Assembly (NCBI GenBank): GCA_018340805.1
Contig: JACMZG010001913.1
Location: forward strand, 5,879,252-5,943,251
Length of the DNA: 64,000 bases
Source: Microvelia longipes
Taxonomy: Eukaryota; Arthropoda; Insecta; Hemiptera; Veliidae
Direction of reading: 5' to 3'
The notes under the pieces were generated by a model, which was not told the DNA's origin, made no database searches, and saw nothing but the letters and a program-made list of their open reading frames with translations. Below are positions 21,200 through 31,500 of this stretch, piece after piece (positions within the stretch are counted from its first letter, which is position 1; each line of letters starts with the position of its first letter). The translations under genes were made by a program, and so were the position numbers.

Positions 21200-22027
21200 T
21201 TGTTAATTTGTTGTTTTCAAGATTTAAGTTTTTCTTTGGCGTGTTATTTTAAAAATATTTTTTTTTTTAATTTTCCTAATGTAAAAAAATGTTTTAATTT
21301 TTCCTAATGTTTTTTATTTGTTTTAAAATATTTTAGTTAAACTTTCTGGTGTCAACTTTTTCCTATATTGTTCGGTTCTAGATATTTTCTTGTCTATTTA
21401 AAAGTCCCAAATAGTGTTCCTTTCTTTAAGTGTCTTTATTGTTTTGTTTTTGCTTATCTAATTTTTTAAGCTGTTTTTGATATTGTTAAAACACCAATGT
21501 TAAGTTGCCTTCGAAAAGGTTCTTAAAGTTGTTCTATTTTATATGTTTACTTGTTCCTAACTTCTTGAAGTACTGTTTATTGGTAGTTTTTTTATACAGT
21601 TTAATAATTCTTAATATATTATTGTCTTTACAAAGGCATATGTTGTACTGTTCATTTCTTTATCTAGTTCACTTGTTCTTAATTTTTTTTTGATTATTTA
21701 AGTTTTTTTCTATTGTTTGGTTATTATTCTTGTACACTTATTAGTTGTTTTTTGTTCTTGTTGCTGTTTAAACAGGTTTCGTCAACTCTCTCTTCTGTAA
21801 TCTGAAAACAAACGTATAATAGAAGTGAAAAATGTTTACTATTATTGAGAAATTTAGTTTAATTTTAATTTAATTTACTATTATTAAAGAGAAATTTTTA
21901 CTTTTTTTAAACTATTGCGTTTGCACTAACAATTAAAAACCCAGTAATTACTGAAAATTAGATTTCCCAGTAATTATCCGTTTCACGTGTTTAGAAGACC
22001 TACTGAGATGTTTCTACCTGCGCTAAA
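21200..22027. other. Upstream side of the reductase exon
   Basis: T-rich non-coding sequence on the plus strand. It should contain the reductase 5' UTR or promoter on the minus strand, but I cannot point to a TATA box or initiator with confidence. No transposon recognised. Confidence 0.3.
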
Positions 22028-22840
22028 ACCTTTAAATATAACTGACTTAGCTTTAAACTAGTGCAAATAATAGTGCGTACTTCTAATTTTAAAGGCATAG
22101 TTTTGTATAACCAACTGGATAATTATGCACATTTCTGGATATTTTTGTCAGCATTTTGAAAAATACTGACAAAATGAGTTACAAACAGTGCTTGACAATT
22201 GGGTAATTGCTTAGGTTCTAAAGCATGTACCGGAACCTTAAGCAAGAAATGGGTTGTTAAGCACGGAAACACGCATCCGAAGGAAATTCGCCCGACATGC
22301 GGACCACCGCGCCAGAATTATTTATTGTTTTGAACCTTGAAAAACACTTAATATATAGTTGAAAGCTTGAATTTTTATTCGTTTTAGATCTGTTCTACCT
22401 AATAAAACTTATAATTTTTAATAATGTGGTCTCTAACCTTTTAACATGTTTAAAGGAATTTAGTTACTACAGATTTGAGCGCATTCTGTTGTATATTTAG
22501 AAAACTAATATGGCATCTAGTTTTGTATTTCTTTACTAGGTGTCACTAGTATCGTTCTGATTTTAGCAAATTACCTTTGGGAATATTAGCGAATTTCCTT
22601 TGGGAATAAAATTCGCTAATGGGATAAGCGTCATGGCGGATGTTGGACCACGGACCACTAATGGGTCCCTAATCACCGCCCCGGTATTATTTATTAGTAG
22701 TTGTGAACTTATATACTGTAAAAAACTATGAAAAATTATCATTCCCATCAGGATTGTTAAGCACAGAAACACGCATCCAAAGAAAATTCGCCCGATATGC
22801 AAACCACCGCGCCAGAATTTTATTTCAAAACATCGTTATA
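22028..22840 (+). repeat. Dispersed repeat family C, continuous copy
   Basis: A continuous version of the sequence found in two halves at 7290-7580 and 8745-9290. It has internal repetition: gcacggaaacacgcatcc...ccaccgcgccagaatt occurs at about 22260-22320 and again at 22755-22820. Non-coding, class unknown. Confidence 0.65.
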
Positions 22841-23255
22841 AATAAAAAATCGGGTTTGGGGTACCTCGGAACCTATCCTCAACACATCGAATTCGCTACG
22901 CTCATTCTCTCAAACTTTCATTTTTCCGCGTTTCACGATTTTTCGAAATTTTGGCTGAGTCATTATTGCGGGTTAATTACGTCATAAAAAATTATTCTTC
23001 GAATAGCTCAAATACGGTGGTAGACAGATTTTTGTACATAATTTCAACTCTCTAGCATAAATACACTGGGTGCTACGATGATAACACACACACACATATA
23101 TATACAGACAGACAACTTTGAGAAAACCACTCAGGAGGCCTTAAAAACGCCTGAAACGGATAATTCCGGTTTCATCTCGGTTTCGGATTTTTTTGCAAAC
23201 ACAATACTTTTCCTATATACCTACGGTGTAAATGTGGAAAAGTAAAAACAGTCAT
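22841..23255 (+). repeat. Family A copy (shortened)
   Basis: It starts aaatcgggtttggggtacct, passes through cattattgcgggttaat, gctacgatgataacacac and cctgaaacggataattccgg, and ends with the dyad acttttcctatatacctacg...aaatgtggaaaagt. The middle third of the longer copies is absent. No coding potential. Confidence 0.7.
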
Positions 23256-24078
23256 TCTATTGTTTTATTTGTTGACCGAGGTATTTCTCGTGAAGAACAG
23301 AATTAATTATATTTTCCTATCATTGTTTTTTTTACTATTGCGATTTAAAAAATAATAGATTATGTAATTAGGCTATAAAATGAGATGTTTTAGCTGCGGA
23401 ATTTGTTTAATACCGAGCGAAGTAAGTCAATAGTTAATTATCAAAGCAATAATCGATGCAATAGTGCATAGCTTTACAGCCATGCATTATTATTTTATTC
23501 AGTTATAAATTAATTATTTTTAGGGCGATGTCAATTAAGTAATAATTGACATTTTTACAATGAAAATTCGCTTAAAAATAACATTTTTTTCTTTTTAATT
23601 TTTTTGTGTAGCGACTGTAAATTAATATTTTACAGCCGGTGGACGTTAAAAATGTCTTTAGCAACTTAGCAATAAAATCATTTTGAAGTATCAGCAAAAT
23701 AAACAAACAGCGAATTAACTAACTGAAAGCTCTTGAAAATATATTTAATCCTCTATTAATGAAAATTTTATTTTATTCCCAGCGGTAACCCATCAATTTA
23801 CTGACCTCACTTGATAAAGCTTAACATTAACTATCCAACAAAAACCGTAGTAAAGTATACTAGCCGTTTCAAAAGGAAACAAGTAACTTATTTATTACAT
23901 AATATAATACCCTTGTTCCAAATTTCAACGAAATAATACTTTTTTTTATTTTTAATATTACAAAAAAAGTGGAATAAAATAAAATAATAAAAATTGAATT
24001 TTGTTTTAATTTTAAAGTTGAAATTATTTTCGTATTGCTCTGCCAGACTATTAGATTGATTTTTGTGCTTAGTTTTAA
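23256..24078. other. Unannotated stretch
   Basis: AT-rich sequence with no recognised gene or transposon. Short open frames only. Confidence 0.35.
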
Positions 24079-24233
24079 CTCAGGCTTGATCAAGGGGACT
24101 TTAGTTCTATAAAAAGTTTGAATAAAACTTTAGTTCTATAAAAAGTTAAAACTTTTTATAGAACTAATAAACTTTAGTTCTATAAAAAGTTTTAACTTTT
24201 TATAGAACTAAAGTCCCCTTGATCAAGCCTGAG
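24079..24233. repeat. Palindrome built of four TTCTATAAAAAGTT units
   Basis: ctcaggcttgatcaagggga at the left end is exactly inverse to tccccttgatcaagcctgag at the right end. Between them the unit ctttagttctataaaaagtt alternates orientation, so several hairpins can form. Confidence 0.8.
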
Positions 24234-24299
24234 ATGGAGTTCTATAAACTTTCCAGTGCTACAAAGAACAAACTTAGTTTTAACTCTTTTAATAACCAA

Positions 24300-24605
24300 G
24301 GACAAACTAAGCGAGTACTATCCATATTCTTAGGTTGAGAGAAGCGAGTCTTAAGTCAAACTACGATAAAAATTAGGAGCTATCCATATTCTTAGGACCA
24401 GAGAAACGAGTCTTAAAACAAACTATGATATAAATTAGGTGCTATCCATATTCTTAGGACGAGAGAAGCGAGTCTTAAATCAAACTACGATATAAATTAG
24501 GTGCTATCCATATTCTTAGGACAAGAGAAGCTAGTCTTAAGTCAAACTAAGATATAAATTAGGTGCTATCCATATTCTTCGGACGAGAGAAGCGAGTCCG
24601 TAGTA
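24300..24605 (+). repeat. 62-bp tandem array, ~5 units
   Basis: Units run gtgctatccatattcttagg - acgagagaagcgagtcttaa - rtcaaactacgatataaatt - ag, with several substitutions per unit. The gaagcgag core recalls the family A core. Confidence 0.8.
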
Positions 24606-27600
24606 GTGAGGATTAACGCAGCGAATTCTGATTTGGCATATCATTTGCCATATTCGTGTTCTTGCCATATCTGTATGGCAAGAACACGAATTCCAAAGGA
24701 AACTCACTCGGCATACGGGCCATCGCGTCAGAATTATTTAGATCGATCATAATACTTTCCTCTATATTAAAATATATTGTTAATATTTAAAATTACCTTT
24801 CTTTAAAGAAATACGTGATTTGAAATTTCTGTATGTGCAAAAAGTATGTAAAACTTCTAAAATATATCAAGTAATACTCTTAACTTAACACTTTTTTCTT
24901 ATTAATTATTATTATAATTATTATAATTTAATATATTATATAATTATTTTAATTTAATATAATAATTATTATTATTTATTATTACAATTATTATTATTAT
25001 TATATATTATTAATTATCTAATTAATTTTTATTATCTTTTTACTAAAGAAAAAAATGCAAAATAATGCAACACTTTTACTTCAATTAAGCTCTTATTACT
25101 TAAGGCTGTGTAAAGTATTTACTTTGCTTTAACGGACACAAATTATTGTTTAAGTCAAAATGAACAGGTTTGATGAATGCAATGTTTATTGTAGATCTGG
25201 AAATTTTCAACTGAACTGAATATTTATGTTAAAAAGGGAGTACGTCACTTTTCAAGGTTCACCCAATAGGTTGAATGTCAATGAATTTGGTCGCAGAGAT
25301 GTTTGAATATTAATTTAAAATTAACACAAAACTGAACAATAATTTAACAATAAACACAACTGAAACGTGTTGTTTATGCTGGATTTTGGATGGAAAAGTC
25401 ATGAATCTGTTCCGGATTTTGTGACTGTTCTTTACTTTTCCTTATTTGTACCGTAGGTATATAGGAGAAGTACTGTGCTTCCAAAAAAAATTCGAACCCG
25501 AGATGTCACCGTATTATCAGTTCCAAATCTCATAAAAGTGTTTGTTTGTGTTCACTCATAGGAAAAATAATAGAATACAAGAATAAGGTATTCGTGATTG
25601 ATAAGAATTGTAACGAAAGGGTGATCGTTGAAAGTCCTTATGGGATTTTCTGGTTTTTCTTATTTGTGACAATTATTTTTTTAAATTTTTTATCAAAGTG
25701 CTTTAATTTAATTAATTTTAGGGCGTATGAACTCAGTAGAATCACAATTTCATTGAAAAATAGCGTTTTAATGGGTTGTCACGATATTTAAATTGAGTGA
25801 TAAGAGATGAAATCATAATATAGTGTTTTATTTTATTATTGTTAATTGATTACTTTTAAATAATTTTAGTTTGCACAAACACACAAAATTACATTTAATT
25901 GCATTAAATTGTTTAAATTAGTTGTAACAGGTATTTAAATTAACTGATAAGAAGCCGATTTTCAATGTAATGGTGTTTTAATTTATTAATCAATTTTATT
26001 TACGCACTAAAATAATTAATAACTCAATAAATTCACTTTTTGTAGAATGTTTGTTTAAATTATCCGTTTAGGTTTTATTATTTCTGGTTAAATTGGACGA
26101 ATCAAAGTCTGTAGTGATAAGAGCCTGATTCTATATTTAAAATCCTGAATTATCGAAATATTTATCTATGAAATATTTGCAATTTTTTTAGCACCGATGG
26201 TCGTTCTAATAATTTTCATCACATTTATCACAAATTAACAAACAATAAATAAATAAAGAAGAATTTTTATCGGCTCCCATGCTAATCCTATGATAAAAAA
26301 TTTTTGATCACCCTTTCGTTTTCCCGCCATTGGTATTGCCAACCTTACAACTATCTCTTTGAATCGCAAATAGCTAAGCAAAACCTGATTATGTTAATCG
26401 TTGGATCCAAAATTCCAATTTAGGTGTTTGATTTCTAGAATTAGGTGGCTTCAGTATTGCTGAATGTTGTCTATGAAAGGGGAAACTCACAACACAGCAC
26501 AGTCCAAGAAGTTGAATAGTTAATGAAATTATTGGCACAAATTTCACCTCCAGAAAGGGGTTTATGTGAAACGGCACAAAATCATAAAAGAAATCAAAAT
26601 TGCCAAACTCAAATGGAAACTTGTATCACCACCACTTTTTCTCCATCTTCTTTCCATTGCTAGCTGAATTAGCTGGTGCAGCAAATCTAAATTGAGATTC
26701 AGGTCCAGAGTTGATTACACTGGCAAAATTTAAACGATGCTAAATCAGCAACACGGCAAAGTCTTCCAGGTTTAGCAGTGACTGCCCTATTCCAGGGGAA
26801 GGTTAATAACTTAATTAGGACAATACATGGTATAGCTCATGTTATCAATTTTAACACTAAGATGGTAGGGCTAGTCCCGAACTGTATCAATATGGAAAAG
26901 TAAAAACAATTACCATCTTAACTTCCAGCATATAAGAGCGGATGCTGGAAGAGCTTATTCTTAAACTCTTGTACCGTACATAACTTTAAAGAGCAAATTA
27001 ATCCAACTTATTGTTAATTAAGGACCAAAGTTGTAGAAAAATTATAGTGTCATATATCGCTAATTCTATTTCTACAACTTAAATTAATTATTTTTACAAA
27101 GCTAAGTATTGTCTAAAAGTTATGTCTATCCTAAACATGCTACTGTAATACGCTTGAGAGCTTACTTTCAAGCGTAAACTTTATAACTTTGTCTGTCACT
27201 AAAGATTAAACTTTCAGTTAAACTTTACTTCTAAGTTTATATTATAGCTAACTTAAGTAAAGTTTTATACTTTGAGTAAAAATACGATATTAAGCCTGTA
27301 GTAAGTAAGCTAGCTAATTATATTAGATAATATATTATGTTTCTGAATAAACTTTCTTTTTGGTAAATTTTCGAAGAAAAAATGAGCCTATGATGTTAAG
27401 GGCCGTGCGGTACTCACTGATCAAAATATATACATGTATATTGTTGAGTTCGTATATATATATATATATATATATACTATATACAATATATACCATAATT
27501 ATATGCACGTACGAGATTTACTTTCTATTGGACACGACACTAACTTCGAACGTTTCTTTAATCGAAATGAAATACTACAAAAAAACAAACTTGCAACTCG

Positions 27601-27753
27601 TCATTTACCCTTTATAATGACCCACAAACATTTTAAAAAAATCGCAAAGTCTTCAGATTGTATTTAGATTGGCTAAAATGTTTACACATGTACAATTATA
27701 AATGATTTAAACATACAAGTTTTTTGCGTTATTAGTACTAGTTCTATATATAT

Positions 27754-27795
<42 letters not shown>
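24606..27795. other. AT-rich stretch with repeat scraps
   Basis: 24640-24745 carries a family C scrap (ccatcgcgtcagaattattt). 24890-25030 is nearly pure A/T. 25430-25520 is an inverted family A tail. 26890-26920 resembles the family A tail word ggaaaagtaaaaac. Short (TA)n runs lie at 27455-27478 and 27746-27795. No gene was recognised; the 62-codon minus frame at 26389-26577 has no recognisable domain. Confidence 0.4.
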
Positions 27796-27800
<5 letters not shown>

Positions 27801-27945
27801 TGCTATCTAATAACTACAATAATTTATTTTTAAAACTCTTTGAAGTCTAACCAAATACTAATGATTTATTGTTTTATAAAATGACAATTTTAAATTTTAA
27901 TGTCAAAATAAAAGAATTAAAAATATTTCTGTTCGTGTCCCTACA
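27796..27945 (-). repeat. 3' LTR of the CsRn1-like element
   Basis: 150 bp, TGTA...TACA type. It differs from 30029-30178 by a few substitutions and small indels. The adjacent minus-strand tract atggaggaggggatagg (27946-27962) is the purine tract. Confidence 0.85.
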
Positions 27946-28204
27946 CCTATCCCCTCCTCCATTTTTTTTATTTCTACCCCATTTATATAAATTTTGTTAA
28001 TTGTTGTGCTTATGAAATTAAACAAAACAAATTCGTTTATTTTTATTTATTATTATTATTTTTTTGAAAAATAATATAAATAAGCTAAGGTATAGGTTAT
28101 GGAAGTAGGTCATTGAAAAGAAATATTTTTTGTTTAAAAATTTTTGTTTCTGGTTTGTCTTGAGTTTGATGTTCTATTCTATGGTATAGTCTTCATTAAG
28201 TAAA

Positions 28205-29045
28205 TAGGCTGTTTCAGGCGGTCGATGGAGATTTAACTTCTTTGGACTTGATAAGAATTAAAAAGTATTTTGTGGCGCTCTAAAACTTTGTAAGGACCAT
28301 CATAAGCAGCTTCCAACCCTTTTTTAATCTTGTCTATTCTAACAAATACATGTGTGCAAGTGTGTAGATCTTATGAACAAAGATTTTCTTTTGCAATTAT
28401 GAGTAACTGGTACTGGCTTAATGTTTTCCATAAAGTTTTGAAGAGATTTGAAAATCACAAGTATTTACATCTGAGACGATAGGACTGAATAGTTCACCAG
28501 GTAATTTGATTGTTTTACCATTATAGCATTTGTGATGTAGAATAAGGAAATTCTTCTTCAAGGCCGCACGCATTCCCATTAGTATTGTTGGTATGGCGTC
28601 CGTCCATTTTGTTTTTTAATTTTATGGCTGTTTTGAGAGTTCTATGAAGTCTCTCTATTTTTTCCGTTGCTCTGAGGATATGATGTAGTGTGTTGTAATT
28701 TTATTCCACATTTAGTGATAGCTGTTGAAACAATGTTGATGTAATGTTACCTTGGTCTGTAATTAAGTTCGTGGAACACCAAATCTGGTTATCCATTATT
28801 GTAAAAGCTCTTGCACGCTTTCAGCTGAACTATCTGTATTGTATAACTTCTGTTCCAGTTTGTAAATCGGTCTATGCAAGTCAAACAATAAATAATTGTT
28901 TTCTGACGAGGCAATGGGACCAATTAAAATCTATGTGGACTGTATAAATCTGTCGTCTGGTTGTTCAAAATGCTGTATAGCTGATTTAGTATGTATGGAA
29001 ATTTTGTTCTTTTGACATTGTTTACATGACTGTGTCCATTGTTTA
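28205..29045 (-). pseudogene. CsRn1-type integrase remnant
   Basis: Recovered by reading several frames on the minus strand. In order: the zinc finger tail SCKQCQKNK (about 29005-29035), IGPIASS (from DLxGPLPxS), a YLLFDLHR block, TTSYPQSNGK (from TTxYHPQSNGxIER), the linker WTDAIPTILMGMRAAL, KTIKLPGELFSP, the FVHK...THMYL block, GPYKVLER (about 28278-28300) and ISIDRLK (about 28217-28237). These are the C-terminal blocks of CsRn1-group polyproteins. Numerous frameshifts and stops make it inactive. Confidence 0.82.
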
Positions 29046-29249
29046 TATCCGAGCGTATGTTTTTCCAACGAATCTAGATTGTTTGTCTCACTGTTGATCG
29101 TATGCAGGATGATTTAGATTGTGAACTAGGTTGAAAATAGTTTTCGAAATGTGGTGTATTATGGACGAATGTTGGAGTTGATATATCGCACCACAGACTT
29201 TGGCCATTAGCTAAACATGTTTTACTAAATTTAAGGAATTATTATTCTG

Positions 29250-29990
29250 TATTAAAAAATTAAGTTCCTCGTCATTAGACTGATGTTTGCAATTCATCAT
29301 AATCAACGATTATTTTCTCATAACGTCTGTTTCGTGAACGAGATCTTGATTTGTGTTGTTCGTATTTAATGCTGCTATTTGATTTTTAAGTTGTTCTAAT
29401 TTAGTTGACAGTCTTGAATGACATTACTTTCATTTGGTTTCTGGCTTATAGTATAAAGTTCAGATTTTGATTCGTAAATTTTATCGGCCATTGTTGAAAT
29501 TTTTTCTAAGGATTCTTCACTTATGATTAATATGTTTTGATACTATCAGGTAACTTGTCAAGCCATAACGTGTGTAAAACAAGGTTAGAAATTGGATTTC
29601 AGCTAGGGATTGCATTTTTTAATAGTTGGCTCGTTTAAGATCACCAAGTTCTATTCCTTAAGCAGCTTTTTAACTTTCTGTTTTTGCTTTCTTGATACAT
29701 TTAAAAGTCTAGTTTAGTGGTTGATATTTTTGAATGTTTGTAGGATCAGTAATAATGTCGTAAATGTTTTCTATAATTTTAGATCTAATTGTGAAATTAA
29801 ATGGTTGAATTTGGTTTCATCAACTGTAATTTTGTTAGCGAAAATTGAGCTTCAATTTGATAAAACCAAATGTCAGGTTTTTCTTGCCAAAAGTGGAATT
29901 TGATGCTAACCTGTCGACTTGATGAATAGGTTGAGTTGATTAGTTGTTGGTCTTGAGGTATGAGATTGAGCATTACCTTCATTCATTTTG
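29250..29990 (-). pseudogene. CsRn1-type Gag remnant
   Basis: On the minus strand the words FHFWQEKPDIWFYQIEAQF (about 29855-29912), IELGDLK (about 29650-29670), LWLDKLPDSI and MADKI appear in the order of CsRn1-group Gag proteins. Frameshifts separate them. It lies directly downstream of the primer site, as gag should. Confidence 0.78.
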
Positions 29991-30008
29991 ATCCGTTAAC
30001 TTCGTATA

Positions 30009-30026
30009 GTAGTCGTCGGGTCACCA
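30009..30026 (-). other. Primer binding site, tRNA-Trp-like
   Basis: Two bases inside the 5' LTR the minus strand reads TGGTGACCCGACGACT. The tRNA-Trp primer site of CsRn1-type elements is TGGTGACCCCGACG; one C is missing here. Confidence 0.7.
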
Positions 30027-30028
30027 GT

Positions 30029-30178
30029 TGTATTGCTATCTAATAACTACAATAATTTAAATATTTTAAACTCTTTGAAGTCTAACCAAATACTAATGAT
30101 TTATTTTATAAAATGACAATTTTAAATTTTAATGTCAAAATAAAAAAGAATTAAATATATTTCTGTTCGTGTCCTACA
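30029..30178 (-). repeat. 5' LTR of the CsRn1-like element
   Basis: 150-bp partner of 27796-27945, with the same terminal TGTA...TACA. Confidence 0.85.
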
Positions 30179-30639
30179 TATATCAAGCAAAACAATATGT
30201 CATAAAATTGACATAATGTAATCAAAACCATTAAAAATTCGCTTATATTATGGCAGTATGCCAGTATGCCACTTATATAAACCATAATTTGACGAACGTA
30301 TAAGTACAACAAGCATGTGGCCGGGGAACGGCTAAGAGGCTATACTTCTTTGCAAGAAGATGATTTCTTTGCTGCTTTTCTTAATCTTAGACCAGAAAGA
30401 TTAGTTTTGATCCTGACGGTCACCTATCCACCTACTAAACACGCTAGCTGCTCTTTAACCAAAGTGATTATTAAAAAAACGTAGATAGCTTTTTTTTTAT
30501 TTTTTTTTAGATAGTAACCCTATCTAATAAGCATTTATTTTATCACATGCCCCATTTAAAATATTAAATGTGTTATTAGATAGCTTAGGCTACGGTATTG
30601 GACTCTCATTCCTAACTCACTTGTATAGAAGATCACTAT

Positions 30640-31090
30640 CTAAAGATGGAATACTCTCTAACTTATAATCATCCCTTGTGCACGCATTTTAGTTTGTCCA
30701 CAGAACAACTGTGATTTTACTACAATTCTTTAATTGCTTCATCCAAAAACAACACTTGCCCCTCTGGAAGAATAAGAATGTTTGCTACATGTACGAATAC
30801 GTTTTTGCTCCAAGTGGCGGATTTACGGGATTGTAAAATGACATGGTTCTTTAAAGTTAAGAAATCTCCTGATATATAATCTCCTATTCCCCCTTCTGTC
30901 ACTTACAAAAGCCTATTCCCTATTTCTAGTAGTATAAGAGACTTGAACTACTAGAGAAAGGACTCGGGTCGCAAAGCACGGGTATAAGGGATCCGGAAGT
31001 GGGGCTTATACAAAAAGGCACTTACTGCGTTTTGGTACCGGACCACCATAGTACTCCCTCTAGAAGTTATATTTCTTTGTTCGCCTATAA
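30640..31090. repeat. Repeat related to the 8326 foldback
   Basis: It contains the hairpin tctagtagtataagagactt-gaactactaga (about 30927-30957) and the module gtactccctctagaag with ctttgttc (31061-31083), resembling the end of the foldback at 8664-8694. GC content is raised around 30970-31060. No coding sequence recognised. Confidence 0.4.
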
Positions 31091-31315
31091 ATATAATATT
31101 TAGCAATTAGTTAAACATTATCATTGAAACTATATGTTAATATTTGTGTTAATAAGAGCTGTTAGCAAATGTAAACAAAAGGCCAAAATTTTAAATAAAA
31201 AAACAAGCTCCCCAATTTAGATCTAGGCTCTTTTATTTTTTTTAATAATAGTGTAAACATGTATTATATGTTTACACTATTATTGGGGGTCATACAGTTT
31301 GTTTAAAATGTAGAG

Positions 31316-31500
31316 CCCCTTACATGAGTACCTTACATTGGAAAGACTCAGACGATCTGCATAACGTCCCTTTCGACAGACGACACACGTAAATACTTCT
31401 ATCTCCCAGGAAGAAAATCCTAGATGTCCCGACTAGTATCGAACCCGGGCTGTCTAAATGGTTGGCACGTGTGTTATCCATTACACAACCGGCAACTCCA
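31316..31500 (-). mobile_element. tRNA-derived SINE candidate
   Basis: On the minus strand the head at about 31437-31498 reads gccggttgtgtaatggataa, with a box A-like TGTGTAATGG segment, then cagcccgggttcgatac with a perfect box B core GGTTCGATAC. A non-tRNA body follows (gtcgggacatctaggatttt onward) to about 31316. The head-body layout is that of a SINE transcribed by RNA polymerase III. No A-rich or simple tail was clearly seen. Confidence 0.55.

Larger units (their letters stand above)
27796..30178 (-). mobile_element. Ty3/gypsy (CsRn1-like) element, internally deleted
   Basis: Two 150-bp direct repeats starting tgtattgctatctaataact and ending ctaca bound the element. Both flanks carry tata, a 4-bp duplication inside a TA-rich target. 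On the minus strand the order is LTR, tRNA-Trp-like primer site, Gag remnant, integrase remnant, a purine-rich tract and LTR. Protease, RT and RNase H are missing, so this is a deletion derivative that would need enzymes in trans. Gag and integrase blocks and the Trp primer match the CsRn1 group. Many frameshifts show it is old. Confidence 0.88.

Noticed and set aside
31437..31498. Functional tRNA gene
   Set aside because: Box B is good, but there is no closed acceptor stem or clear anticodon arm; a SINE head fits better.
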